In this document: one piece after another, positions 22,000 through 33,914 of the stretch
Position numbering within the stretch: the first letter of the stretch is position 1
How the letters are laid out: the number at the start of each line of letters is the position of its first letter
Source: Lucinisca nassula
Lineage: Eukaryota; Mollusca; Bivalvia; Lucinida; Lucinidae
Assembly: GCA_963580285.1 (NCBI GenBank)
Contig: OY757013.1
Coordinates: forward strand, 136,459,027-136,523,026
DNA: 64,000 bases
Direction of reading: 5' to 3'
Translations under genes and position numbers: made by a program
The notes under the pieces: model-generated
What the model saw: only the letters and a program-made list of their open reading frames with translations
What the model was told of the DNA's origin: nothing
Databases searched by the model: none

Positions 22000-22200
22000 T
22001 GCTTTGGTTTAGCGACCCTTTCAAGATTATTTCACGTATATTGAGCCGAAAGTTTATTCAGAAGGTGGGTAAACACCGGTGTACCTGGAGCAAAACCACC
22101 TGACCTTCCGTTGCAGAACTTGGCGTCTCACATGTGACCCGAGCCAGGCTCGGACCATTGCGATGTGAAATGGTATTTTGAGCTCACGGTATATAGAGTG
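22000..22200 (-). mobile_element. SINE S3-related copy (left arm)
   Basis: CTTTCAAGATTATTTCACGT, then ACCTGACCTTCCGTTGCAGA and GAGCCAGGCTCGGACC correspond to the S3 body and box B in reverse. Its mirror is at 37605-37800. Confidence 0.65.
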
Positions 22201-22349
22201 GGTGCTCATTTCATAAAATATGCGCGCATTGAATAAAGATTTATTTAAAGGACTGAATTAGCGTTACTGCTACTGCTGGAAGTGGTAGCAGTGATGCTGC
22301 TGTTACTGTTATCTTCACGTCGAGATTCAATGACTAAATCTTATCCTAG

Positions 22350-22653
22350 TGCGCTAGCCCCCGCCCATAGGGGCTTGAAGAAATATATGGGCTGCATGAT
22401 GCTTCCACGCAGAGCTGAATCCAGCCCGCACACTAGTACTGGTAAACCGCTTAGAGGATCTTAGCCTGTCCAGGAACCGCGGTGCGAGGCGGACCGTCCA
22501 TGATAATAAACCCTATTGGTTTCATTGGGCGACAGGGCTTGAGATGTCATTTCATCTCTATGTCGGGTAAAAGTCCCACAAAATTGGAAGCAACGTCTCC
22601 AAAATGACCTTTACAGTGTTGACGGGGACGTTAAACCTCAAATCAAACAAACA
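22350..22653 (+). mobile_element. SINE-like S1, full length
   Basis: It runs from CCCGCCCATAGGGGCTTGAA to GACGGGGACGTTAAACCTCA with a CAAACAAACAAA tail. Confidence 0.8.
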
Positions 22654-22805
22654 AATTATCCTAGTGCGCAGATTTCGCAGATGCGCAGAAGTAAGCTATA
22701 TGGTTCTAAGATACTCTTTTTATGAAAGGCATGAACACTCATTACAGATACTCTATATACCGTAAGACCAAGAGTCCAACAGATGGAAAATGACGTCTGT
22801 TCCCA

Positions 22806-23094
22806 ATATTTGATTGTTCGATTTGAGGTTTAACGTCCCCGTCATCACTATTTAGGTAATTTTGGAGACCTTGCTTCCAATTTTGTGTTCGGTTTTTTTC
22901 CGACACTGAGATGACATTACATCTCAAGCCCTGCAGCCCAATGAAACCAATATGGTTTATATGCATAAACGGCCCGACTCGCACCACTTTGCCACTCCTA
23001 AGTGCTGTATGAGTACTCATGTGCGGTCGGTTTCAGCTCTTCGTGGAAGCACCATGGAGCCCAATCTATTCCCCAAGTCCCGATGGACGGGGTT
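22806..23094 (-). mobile_element. SINE-like S1, near full length
   Basis: It runs from GATTTGAGGTTTAACGTCCC to CCCGATGGACGGGG. Its mirror copy lies at 36705-36982. Confidence 0.75.
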
Positions 23095-23269
23095 CTATTA
23101 TATTTACTGAGTATACCTGTTAGCACAAGACATTTCTAACATTCTAACATTCTAACTTCTAATTTCTAATTTCTAACTCCTTACTTCTCAAACCCTGTCG
23201 CCCAAAGAAACCAACAGGGTTTATAGGCATGGACGGCCCGACTCGCACCGTTTTGCGTGGGCAGGTTTA

Positions 23270-24225
23270 CCATAGTGTAGTTTATATTTTCTTGTCCTTG
23301 GGGGTCATTGATTCCATTGTGAAATTTTGAAAATATTTGAGGGTCACTGATGAGGCCTAATTGGCCGAAACTAGCGAGTCTGTCCCAGAAAACCTGTACA
23401 CTCCATGTTTTTCAGTTTTGTAGTGTATTCCTTGCTTCCAAATCATAACCCTTTCTAGAACATATTTAACGTCACTACATCTGGTGTCTGGGAATGTGTG
23501 GCGGCCGTAAAAGGTCTCCCTGCCCTACACCATATTGTAGTTTATATTTTCTTGTCCTTTGGAACCATTGATTCCATTGTAAAATTTTGAAAATATTTGA
23601 GGGTCACTGATGGGGCCTAACTGACCTAAACTAGATAGTCTGTCCAAGAAAACCTGTACACTCCATTTTTTCCAGTGTTGTAGTGTACTCCTTGCTTCCA
23701 AAGGATACCCCTTTCTATAACATATATAACGTCACTACAGCTGGTGTCTGGGAATGTGTGGCGGCCGTAAAAATCTCCCTGCCTACACCATAGTGTAGTT
23801 AATATTTTCTTGTCCTTTGGGATCATTGATTCCATTGTGAAATTTTGAAAATATTTGAGGGTCAATGATGAGGCCTAATCGACCGAAACTAGCTAGTCTG
23901 GGCCAGAAAACCTGTGCACTCCAAGCTTTCCAGTTTTTTAGTGTATTCCTTGCTTCCAAAGGATAACCCTTTCTAGAACATATTTAACGTCACTACAGCT
24001 GGTGTCCGGGAATGTGTGTAAAAATCTTCCTGTCCTACACCATTGTGTAGTTTGGGATCATTGATTCCATTGAGAAATTTTGAAATTATTTGAGGGTCAC
24101 TGATTAGGCCTTATTGGCCGAAACTAGTTAGTCTGGTCCGGAAAACTGTACACTCCATGTTTTCCAGTTTTGTAGTGTATTCCTTGCTTCCAAAGGATAA
24201 CCCTTTCTAGAACGTATTTAGATCC
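23270..24225. repeat. Satellite G, about 4 units of about 258 bp
   Basis: The block TTGAGGGTCACTGATGAGGC recurs near 23339, 23598, 23856 and 24090. Each unit also holds CTAGTCTGKCCMGAAAAC, GTATTCCTTGCTTCCAAA and GTGTGGCGGCCGTAAAA. The mirrored array is at 35340-36540. Confidence 0.85.
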
Positions 24226-24324
24226 TCTAACCGGTTTACCAGTACTCTTGTGCTGTCGGTTTCAGCTCTGCGTGGAAACAGCATGCAGCCAATATATTTC
24301 TTCATACCCCGACGGGCAAGGGCC

Positions 24325-24840
24325 GATGTATTAGGGTAGGGTAGGGTAGGGTAGGGTAGGGTAGGGTCGGGTGTTAGGATATAAGGGTAGGGTAGGTAGG
24401 GTAGGGGTAAGGTAGGGTAGGGTTTGGTAGGGTAGGGTAGGGTAGGGTAGGGTTGGGTAGTGTAGGGGTAGGGTAGGGTAGAGTAGGGGTTGGTAGGTAG
24501 GATGGGGTAGGTTAGGTAGGGTAGGGTAAGGTATGGTAGGGTAGGGTAGGGTAGGGTAGGGTCGGGTGTTAGGATATTAGGGTAGGGTAGGTAGGGTAGG
24601 GGTAAGGTAGGGTAGGGTTGGGAAGGGTAGGGTAGGGTAGGGTAGGGTAGGGTAGGGTAGGGTAGGGTAGAGTAGGGTAGGGTAGGGTAGGGTAGGGTAG
24701 GGTAGGGTAGGGTAGGGTAGGGTAGGGTAGGGTTGGGTTGGGTAGTGTAGGGGTAGGGTAGGGTAGAGTAGGGGTTGGTAGGTAGGATGGGGTAGGTTAG
24801 GTAGGGTAGGGTAAGGTATGGTAGGGTAGGGTAGGGTACA
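24325..24840 (+). repeat. TAGGG pentamer array
   Basis: GGGTAGGGTAGGGTAGGGTA repeats for about 500 bp with a larger internal duplication (24325-24530 with 24530-24835). It is close to, but not, the TTAGGG telomere repeat. The opposite strand translates to a Tyr/Pro/Thr/Leu-rich chance frame. Confidence 0.85.
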
Positions 24841-25340
24841 CAAAACCCACCTACCCTCCAATACCTACCTACCTACCTACCCAACCGTCAGTCCCGCCTG
24901 CCCGCCTGCAAACCCACCCATCCACCAACCTGACCACCCACCCATTTACCTACCTAAAATCGACCTACCTACCTACCTTGCTACATACCTAACTTCATAC
25001 CTACCTACCTGCTTACCTTACTAATTACTTCCCTGCTCATCTACCAACTAGCCTGTCTACCTGCCTGCCTACCTACTTACCTTCTGAACCTACCTACCTA
25101 CTTACCTGCCTGCCTACCTTCCCTAAAGACCTCCCTACCAACCTATCTACATATCTGCCTACCTGTCTGCCTGCCTCCCTTCTTACCTACCTATCTGACT
25201 ACCTACCTACCTAAAACCGTTCATTACTACTGTATGTGTGTAATTATGTAAGTAAGTAGGTAGGTAGGTTGGTAGCAGGCAGGCAGGCAGGTAGGTAGGT
25301 ATGTAGGTGGGTAGGTATGTAGGTAGGAAGGTATGTAGGT
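24841..25340. repeat. CCTA/CCTG tetranucleotide array and its complement
   Basis: ACCTACCTACCTACC with CCTGCC variants, switching to GGTAGGTAGG at about 25250. Confidence 0.8.
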
Positions 25341-25612
25341 AGGTAGATAGGTTTGATTTGAGGTTTAACGACCCCGTCAACACTAAGTTTACCTCTTTGG
25401 TTAGAGCTAGGGACTAACTTCCCATATCACAGGTCCTAGTGTATGAATGTCATTTGACGTGCCACTAGTAACAATTCTGATTCTAATACTTTGCCTTGGC
25501 AGCCTTAGATCTTCCAAACGCTTTACCAGTACTCGTGTGCGGTCGGTTTCAGCTCTGCTTGGAAGCATCATGCAGCCCATCTATTTCGTCAAGCCGCGAT
25601 GGGCGGGGGCCG
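25341..25612 (-). mobile_element. Chimeric S1: ends of S1 around a foreign 110-bp centre
   Basis: GATTTGAGGTTTAACGACCC joins directly to TAAGTTTACCTCTTTGGTTA, and TTTGCCTTGGCAGCCTTAGA resumes S1. The same centre occurs at 27685-27800 and 34035-34150. Confidence 0.6.
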
Positions 25613-26140
25613 GTAGGTAGGGCGGGCGGGCAGAGAAGCAGGCTTGCAGGTTTGTAGGTAGGTAAATAGGGAGGTAGATAGGAAGGTAGGTATGTAGGTA
25701 GTTACCTACCTGGAAAGGTAGGTGGGTGGACACGTAGGTATGTAGGTTGGTTGTGGGGGTTTGTATTTGGGATTGTAGGAAGGTAAGTTGGTAGGTATGG
25801 CGGGTGGGTAGGTAGGTAGGTAAGAATGTCGGGAGTTAGGTAGATAGGTAGGTTGAATAGGGTGGGTGGGTACCTACCTACCTGAAACCGTACATTACTA
25901 CTGCAGGCAGGCAGGCAGGCGCGCACGCACGCGCACACCTATCTACACAAAACACACCGACTCTCCCCTTCCTACCTACTTGCCTGCCTGCCTACCTATT
26001 ACCTACATACATATCTAGCTACGTACATAACTACCTACCTACCTATCTATCTACCCCAAACTCACCTACACTCCAACACCTACCTACCCGAAACGTACCT
26101 GCCTGTCTGTCTACCAACGTACCTGTCTGTCTGCCTACCA
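25613..26140. repeat. GGTA/CCTA tetranucleotide tract
   Basis: Imperfect TAGGTAGG then CTACCTACC runs with short unique words; no gene. Confidence 0.75.
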
Positions 26141-26840
26141 ACGTACCTGTCTGCATGCCTGCCAACGTACCTGCCTGCCTGCCTACCTGCCTACCAACGT
26201 ACCTGCCTGCCACCGTACTGCCTGCCTGCCCACCCGTTCTGCCTGCCTGCCAGCCTACCCTTACTGCCTGCCTATTGGTTCTGTCTGCCTACCTACCCGT
26301 TCTGCTTGCCTGTCTTCCTACCCGTTCTGCTAACCTGTCCGCCTACCTGTTCTGCTTGCCTGCCTACCTGTTCTACTTGCCTACCCGTTCTGCCTGCCTG
26401 TCGGCCTGCCTACCCGTTCTGCCTGCCTACATGCCCGCTCTGCATGTCTACATGCCTGTCCGTTCTGCCTGCCTGCATGCATGCCCGTTCTGCCTGTCTG
26501 CCAGCTGCCTGGTCTGCCTGTCCATTCTGCCTGCCGCCTACCTGGCCGTTCTGTCTGCCTTCCAGCCTATTCTGCCGCCTGCCTGCATGCCCGTTCTGCC
26601 TGCCTGCCTGCCAGCCCGTTCTGTCTGTCTACCTGCCTGCCCGTTCTGCCTGCCTGCATGCCTGCCCGTTCTGCCTGCCTGCATACCTGCCCGTTCTGCC
26701 TGCCTGACTTCCCGTTCTGCTTGCCTGTCTGCCTGTCTGTCTGATATGTCTGCCTGGCCTGCGTGCCCGTTCTGCCTACCCGGTCAGCCTTGACTTCCCG
26801 TTCTGCCTTGCCTACCCTACCCTGTCTGCCTGCCTATAAC
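26140..26840 (+). repeat. CCTG/CGTTCTG minisatellite array, left unit 1
   Basis: CCCGTTCTGCCTGCCTGCC repeats with 4-bp step variation. The 212-codon Cys/Pro/Leu/Ala frame here is a by-product: stops are rare in every frame of this repeat. Confidence 0.85.
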
Positions 26841-26885
26841 CGTATACTACTACTGTAGGTAGGTAAGTATGTAGGTGGGTAGGTC

Positions 26886-29590
26886 CAGAAAACTATACAC
26901 TCCATGTTTTCCATTTTTGTAGTGTATTCCTTGCTTCTAAAGGATATCCCTTTCTAGAACATATTTAGATCCTATAAGCGGTTTACCAGTACTCTTGTGT
27001 GGTCGGTTTCAGCCTTGCGTGGAAACATGCAGCCAATCTATTTCTTCATACCCCAACGGGCAAGGGCCGATGTGGTAGGGTAGGGTAGGGTAGAGGGTAG
27101 GGTAGGGTAGGGTTGGGTGGGATATTAGGATATTAAGTTAAGGTATGGTAGGGTACCTACCTACCTACCCACCCGACAGGCCCGCCCGCCCGCCTGCAAG
27201 CCCAACAAACCACCAACCCGGCCACCCAACTACCTACCTAAAATCTACCTACCTACCTTGCTAGCTACCTAGCTTCATACCTACCTACCTGCTTACCTTA
27301 CTAATTACCCCCCCTGCTCACCTACCAAATAGCCTGTCTACCTGCCTGCCTACCTACTTACCTTCTGAACCTACCTACCTACTTACCTGCCTGTCTACAT
27401 TCCCTAAAGACCTGCCTACCTGTCTGCTTGCCTACATACCTACCTATCTGACTACCTACCTACCTAAAACCGCACACTACCACAATATGTATGTTAGTAT
27501 GTAACTAAGTAGGTAGGTAGGTAAGTAGGTTGGTAGGTAGGTACAATCACTATTCATTGGCGTTTCAGACCCTTATTGCAAGAACTGACATTACCAAATA
27601 ATAGTTCTTTCCCAGAACCATTAGAGATTGGAATGCCCATCCCGATTCGATTATTTCGACAGCTGAAGGTGCTGATCACTGTGTAACTAAGTTTACCTCT
27701 TTGGTTAGAGCTAGGGACTAACTTCCCATATCACAGGTCCTGGTGTATGAATGTCATTTGACGTGCCACCAGTAACAATTCTGATTCTGATACTTTGCCT
27801 TGGCAGCCTTAGATCTTCCAAGCGGTTTACCAGTACTCATGTGCGGTCGGATTCAGCTCTGCGTGGAAGCATCATGCAGCCCATCTATTTCGTCAAGCCC
27901 GAATGGGCGGGTGCTGGTAGGTAGGGCGGGCGGGCGGGCAGAGAAGCAGGCTTGCAGGGGTTAGTAGGTAGGTAGATAAGGAGGTAGATAGGAAGGTAGG
28001 TATGTAGGTAGTTACCTACCTGGAAAGGCAGGTGGGTGGACACGTAGGTATGTAGGTAGGTTGTGGGGTTAGTATTTGGGATTGTAGGAAGGTAAGTTGG
28101 TAGGTATGGCGGGTAGGTCGGTAGGTAAGAATGTTGGTAGTTAGGTAGATAGGTAGGTTGAATAGGATGGGTTGGTACCTACCTACCTGAAACCGAACAT
28201 TGCTACTGCAGGTAGGTAGGCAGGCACACACGCACGCACCTATCTACACAAAACACACCGACCCTTCCCTCCCTACCTACCTGTCTACCTATCACCTACA
28301 TACGTATCTAACTACGTACATAACTACCTACCTACCTACCTACCTATCTACCTACCTACCTACCTACCTACCTACCTACCTACCTACCTATCTACCCTAA
28401 ACTCACCTACACTCCAACACCTACCTACTTACCTACCTACCTACCCGAAACGTACCTGCCTGTCTGCCTACCAACGTACCTGTCTGCCTGCCTACCAACG
28501 TACCTGTCTGCATGCCTGCCAACGTACCTGCCTACCTGCCTGCCTACCTACCGACGTATCTGCCTGGCACCGTACTGCCTGCCTACCCAACAAATCTGCC
28601 TGCCTGCCAGTCTACCCGTTCTGCCTGCCTGCCTATTGGTTCTGTCTGTCTGCCTCCCTACCTACCCGTTCTGCTTGCCTGTCTTCCTACCCGTTCTGTT
28701 TACCAGTCTGCATACCCGTTCTACTTGCCTGCCTGCCTACCTGTTCTACCTGCCTGCCTGTTCTATTTGCATAGCCGTTCTGCCTGCCTGCCGGCCTGCC
28801 TACCCGTTCTGCCTGCCGACATGCCCGCTCTGCCTGTCTACCTCCCTGCCCGTTCTGACTGCCTGCAAGCATGCCCGTTCTGCCTGCCTGCCAGTTCTGC
28901 CTGTCTGCCTGCGCGTTATGCCTGCCTGGTCTGCCTGTCCGTTCTGCCTGCCGCCTACCTGCCCGTTCTGTCTGCCTGCCAGCCAATTATGCCGCCTGCC
29001 TGTCCGTTCTGCCTGCCTGCCCGTTCTGCTTGCCTACCTGCCTGTCCGTTCTGTCTGCATGCCCGCCCGTTCTGCCTGCCTGCCAGCCCGTTCTACCTGT
29101 CTACCTGCCTGCCCGTTCTGCCTGCCTGCATGCCTGCCCGGTCTGCCTGCCTGCCCGATCTGCCTGCCTGGCTGTTCTGCCTGTCTGCCTTACTGCCCGT
29201 TCTGCTTGCCTGACTGCCTGCCTACCTGCCTGTCCATTCTGCCTTCTGCCTACCTGCCAGCCCGATCTGTCTGCGGCCTGCCTGCCTGCCAGCCCGCTCT
29301 GCCTACCTGTCTGCCCGTTCTGCCTGCCTGTCTGCCTGCCCGTTCTGCCTGCTTGCCTGCCTGCCCGTTCTGCTGCTTCCTGCCCATTCCGCATGCCTGC
29401 TTCCCGTCCTGCCTGACTTCCCCTTCTGCTTGCCCGTTCTGCCTGTCTGTCCGTTCTGTCTGCCTGACCTGCGTGCCCGTTCTGCCTGCCCGGTCTGCCT
29501 TGCCTTCCCGTTCTGCCTTGCCTGTCCTACCCTGTCTGCCTGCCTTTAACAGCATACTACTAATGTAGGTAGGTAATTATGTAGGTGGGT
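26886..29590 (+). repeat. Direct duplication unit L2 within the left arm
   Basis: It starts with AACTATACACTCCATGTTTT and the same S1 fragment as 24225. It has a much shorter TAGGG run (27075-27150) and a longer CCTG array (28440-29560). Confidence 0.75.
28440..29560 (+). repeat. CCTG/CGTTCTG minisatellite array, left unit 2
   Basis: Frames up to 310 codons of Cys/Pro/Leu/Ala are open on both strands, as expected for a repeat without stop-forming words. Not a gene. Confidence 0.85.
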
Positions 29591-29708
29591 AGGTAGGTAG
29601 ATAGACAGGTAGGTAGGAAGGTTGTTTTTTGTATAAAGGTAAGTGTGTGGGGTCGGGTGGATGGGTAGGTAGTTAGGTTTGTAGGTAGATAGGTATGTAG
29701 GTAGGTAC

Positions 29709-29992
29709 GTTTGATTTGAGGTTTAATGACCCCGTAAACACTTTATAGGACATTTTGGAGACGTTGCTTCCAATTTTGTGGGACTGTTACCCGACATTGA
29801 GATGAAATGACATCTCAAGCCCTGTCGCCCATAGGATTTATAAACATGATTGGTCCGACTCGCAGCACTTTGCCTGGGCAGCCTTAGATCTTCCAAGCGG
29901 TTTACCAGTACTCGTGTGCGGTCGGTTTCAGCTCTGCGTGGAAGCATCATGCAGCCCATCTATTTCGCGAAGCCCCGATGGGCGTGGGCCGG
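29709..29992 (-). mobile_element. SINE-like S1
   Basis: GATTTGAGGTTTAATGACCC through CCCGATGGGCGTGGGCC, embedded in GGTA repeats. Confidence 0.75.
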
Positions 29993-30246
29993 TAGATAGG
30001 GTGGGTGGGCAGACAGGCAGGCATGCAGGGGTTGTAGGTGGGTAAATAGAGAGGTAGATAAGGTAGGTATGTAGATAGTTATCCACCAAGAAAGGTAGGT
30101 AGGTGGACACGTAGGTATGTAGGTAGTTTGTGTGGGTGAAATATTTGGAATTGTAGGAAGGTAGGTTGGTCAGTAGGTAGGTATAGCGGTTGGGTTTTTA
30201 GATAGGTAGGTAGGTAAGAATGTCGGTAGTTAGGTAGATAGATAAA

Positions 30247-30509
30247 GTAGCCGCAGATAAGATTGACAAGGCGAAGCTATCGTTTGTACCTGCCTTAGGA
30301 ATATTCCATTAACAAAAAGGTAAACCAAGTCACCCGATTGTGTGAATTCAACTGTAACACAAGCATAGCTGCGGCGTATATGACCATTTCGTCCGCTTGT
30401 AGAAAGCGTGCGAAAGGCGCTCTACCGAATCATCTGTTGGACCTAGCGAATTTGACACATATTGACAACACCTGAATAGCTCCGCCAAGTCAATCTTATC
30501 TGCGACTAC
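30247..30509. mobile_element. MITE with long TIRs in the inverted-repeat spacer
   Basis: Left GTAGCCGCAGATAAGATTGA and inverted right GTAGTCGCAGATAAGATTGA match for about 35 bp with few mismatches. No coding frame was found. Confidence 0.75.
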
Positions 30510-30529
30510 TGTAGGATGAACAGGGTGGT

Positions 30530-31440
30530 TGGGTACCTACCTACCTACCTAAAACCGTACATTACTTCTGCAGGCAGGCACATATCTACACAAAACACAC
30601 CTACCCTCCCCTCCTTACCTACCTGCCTACCTACCACCTACCTAGGAACCTAACTACGTACATAACTACCTACCTATCTATCTGTCCAAATCTCACCTAC
30701 CCACCCACACCTACCTACCTACCTACCTACCTACCTACCTACCGGTAAGCCCGTCCGCCCAACAGCCAACCAGCCACCAACTCACCCACCCACCTACATT
30801 CTTACTCAAAACCGACCTCCCTTCCTATCTGCCTGTCTACCAACGTACCTACCCGCCTGCCTACCAACGTACCTGCCTACCAACGTACCTGTCTGCCTAC
30901 CTACCAACGTACCTGCCGGCCTGCCTACCAACGTACCTGCCTGCCTACCAACGGACCTGCCTGCCTTCGTACTGCCTGCCTGCCTACCCGTTCTGCCTAC
31001 CTGCCTACCCGTTCTGCCTACATGCCTGTCGACCCGTTCTGCGTATCTGCCTGCCTACCCGTTCTGCCTGACTGCCTTCCTACCCGTTCTGCCTGACTGC
31101 CTGCTTTCCCTTTCTGTCCGCCTGCCTGCCTACCTGTTCTATCTGCCTTCCTACCCATTCTGCCTGCCTCCCTGCCTACCCGTTCTGCCTGGCTGCCTAA
31201 CCGTTCTGCCTGCCTGTCTACCGGTTCTGCCTGCCCGATCTGCCTGCCCGTTCTGCCTGCTTGCCTGCCAGTTCTGCCTACATGCTTGCCTACCTTTTTG
31301 CCAGCCTGTCTGCCTGCCTGCCCTTACTGCCTGCCCAGACTGTCTTGCCTGCGCGTTCTACCTTGCCTGCCCTGTCCTGTCTGGCTGCCTTTAAACGTAT
31401 ACTTCCACTGTAGGTAGGTAAGTAAGTAGGTGGGTAGGTA
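30530..31440 (+). repeat. CCTA and CCTG arrays of the third, partial direct unit
   Basis: CCGTACATTACTTCTGCAGG, CACAAAACACACC and then CCAACGTACCTGCCTGCC repeat the order of 25880-26800. Confidence 0.7.
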
Positions 31441-31744
31441 GGTAGGTACCTATCTACACAAATTCACCTACCCTTCCTGACCTACCTACCTACCCAAAGT
31501 CCCGCCCGCAAGCCTGCCTGCCAGCCCACCCACACACCAACCAACTTAACCACCCACCTTCCTACCTAAAATCTACATACCTTCCTGCCCAACTACCTAC
31601 CTTCCTACTCAACTTCCTACCTTCATACCTACCTACATGCTTGCCTATCTGACTACTAACCCGACCCTGCCTGCCTACCTGCCAAAGACCCACCTGCCAT
31701 CCCACTCCTAACATTCCACTCCTACCTATCTACCTACCTACCTT

Positions 31745-32060
31745 TGCCGGCCTCGGGAGCTCGGTCGGATGCGCGTCTGACTGGTGATCAGGAGGACGCA
31801 GGTTAAATACCTGCCGGGGTCGGCAACATTCTTTCGTGGAGATTGATCATGAAATCTTTTCAACGGTCATTCTCTCCCTTCCGCTGATTCAAGAAGGGCA
31901 GTTGTCAGTTTCTGGCGAAAGAATGTGCACTGTACTGATTAACCGCTTACGTGTAAGTCTGTCCAGGAAAAGAGTGGCTAGGTAAACTGACCGGCTCAAA
32001 AATTACCTAACTAGTGTTGACTGGGCCGTTAAACTCAAATTCAAACAAACAAAACCTACC
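31745..32060 (+). mobile_element. tRNA-derived SINE (S4), full length
   Basis: The head GCCGGCCTCGGGAGCTCGGT, ATGCGCGTCTGACTGGTGAT and CAGGTTAAATACCTGCCGG resembles a folded tRNA with a weakened box B. The body AGATTGATCATGAAATC and tail CCGTTAAACTCAAATTCAAA plus CAAACAAACAAAA follow. It sits inside CCTA repeats, so the target duplication cannot be read. Confidence 0.75.
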
Positions 32061-32149
32061 CAACTACCACACACACACACACCTACCTACCTACATACCA
32101 AAAAAAAAAAAAAACGACCTACCTACCTACCTATTTACCTACCTACAGT

Positions 32150-33440
32150 AGTAGTATGCGGTTATAGGCAGGCAGACCGGGAAGGCAAGGCAGGCTGGGC
32201 AGGCAGAACGGGCCACGCAGGCCAGCAGACAGAACGGGCAGGCAGGCAGAATGGGCAAGCAGAAGGGGCAGGCAGGCAGAACGGAAAGGCAGGCAGACAG
32301 AACGGGCAGTCAAGCAGCAGAACGGGCAGGCAGGCAAGCAGGCCGGGCAGGCAGGCAAGCAGGCAGAACAGGCAGGCAGGCAGAACGGGCAGAAAGCCAG
32401 GCAGGCAGAGCGGGCAGGCAGAAGGCAGAACGGGCAGGCAGGAAGACAGAACGGGCTGGCTGGCTGGCTGGTAGGCAGAAGGCAGAATTGGCAGGCAGGT
32501 AGGCAGGCAGTCAGGCAGGCCGAAAGGGCAATTAGACAGGCAGGCCGAACGGCCAAGCAGGCAGAACGGGCAGGCATGCCGAGTGGCAGAATGGGCAGGC
32601 AGGCAGAACGGACAGGTAGTCAGAACGTGTAGGCAGGCAGTCTGGCAGAATGGGCAGACAGGCAGAACGGGCAGGCAGGCAGAACGGGCAGGCAGACAGA
32701 ACGGACAGGCAAGCAGATAGGGCAGGCAGTCAGTCTGGCAGAATGGGCAGGCAGGCAGGCAGGCAGAACAGACAGGTAGAACGGGCAGGCAGGCAGGCAG
32801 AACGGGCAGGCAGTACAAGCAGGCAGGCAGAACGGGCAGGCAGAACGGGCTGGCAGAACGGGCTGGCAGGCAGGCAGAGCGGGCGGGCAGGCAGGCAGTC
32901 CGAACGGGTCGGCAGGTAGGCAGGCAGAACAGGCAGGCAGGCAGGCAAAACGGTCAGTCAGTCAGGTAGGCAGGTGGCAGAATTGGCTGGCAGGCAGACA
33001 GAACGGACAGGTAGGAGGCAGACAGAACGGACAGGCAGGCAGAACGGGCAGGCAGACAGAACGGGCATGCAAGCAGGCAGGCAGGCAGAACGGGCAGGCA
33101 GGTAGACAGGCAGAGCGGGCATGTAGGCAGGCAGAACGGGTGGGCAGTCCGGCAGAACGGGTAGGCAGGTAGAGCAGGTAGGCCGGCAGATCAAGTAGGC
33201 AGGCGGGCAAGCAGAACGGGTAGGCAGAAAGTCAAGCAGAACGGATAGGCAGACAGGTAGAACGGGAAGGCTGGCAGGCAGGCAGAACGGGTAGGCAGGC
33301 AGGCAGTACGGGGTTAGACACGCACGTTGGTTGGAAGGCAGGCAGGTACGTTGGTAGGCAGGCAGTCAGGTACGTTGGCAGGCATGCAGACAGGTACGTT
33401 GGTAGACAGGCAGACAGGTACGTTGGTAGGCAGACAGGCA
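32150..33440 (-). repeat. CAGG/CAGAACGGG minisatellite array (right arm)
   Basis: Reverse complement of the 28440-29560 array. Long Arg/Gly/Gln-rich or Cys/Pro-rich frames on both strands are repeat artefacts. Confidence 0.85.
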
Positions 33441-33914
33441 GGTTCATTTCGGGTAGGTAGATAGATAGGTGTGGGAGTCTAGGTAAGTTTGGGTTAGATA
33501 GGTAGGTAGTTATGTACGTAGTTAGGTACGTATGTAGGTGGTAGGTAGGCAGGCAGGTAGGTATGGAGGGACAGTCGGTGAGTTTTGTGTTTATATGTGC
33601 GTGTGTGCGTGCCTGTCTGCCTGCAGTAGTAATGTACGGTTTCAGGTAGGCAGGTAGGTACCTTCCCATCCTATTTAACCTACCTATCTACCTAACTGCC
33701 GACATTATTACCTACCTACCTACTCACCCGCCATACCTGCCAACTTACCTTCCTACAATCCAAAATACTAACCCCCACAACATACCTACGTGTCCACCTA
33801 CCTGCCTTTCCAGGTAGGTAACTACCTACATACCTAACTTTCTATCTACCTCCCTATTTACCTACCTACTAGCCCCTGCATGCCTGCTTGTCTGCCCGCC
33901 CGCGTTACCTACCG

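Larger units (their letters stand above)
24180..26880 (+). repeat. Direct duplication unit L1 within the left arm
   Basis: S1 fragment, TAGGG array, CCTA tracts, chimeric S1 and CCTG array, in that order. The same order recurs at 26886-29590 and partly at 29700-31440. Confidence 0.75.
21527..29590 (+). repeat. Left arm of a large inverted repeat
   Basis: From the outside inwards it contains GGCGTGGGATATGTTGCAAA, the 22262-22340 CTGCTA region, S1 copies, the 258-bp satellite, the TAGGG array, CCTA arrays and the CCTG array. The same items appear in reverse complement and reverse order from 38371 back to 32130. Confidence 0.85.

Noticed and set aside
24325..24840. Telomere
   Set aside because: The unit is TAGGG, not TTAGGG, and it is internal and mirrored at 35 kb.
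26155..29568. Long Cys/Pro/Leu/Ala frames (up to 310 codons), metallothionein- or keratin-associated-like in look
   Set aside because: They are generated by the CCTG/CGTTCTG repeat and occur in several frames and on both strands; no start context, domains or introns.
31745..31826. Stand-alone tRNA gene
   Set aside because: Cloverleaf-like, but joined to the S4 SINE body; the box B is altered (GGTTAAATACC).
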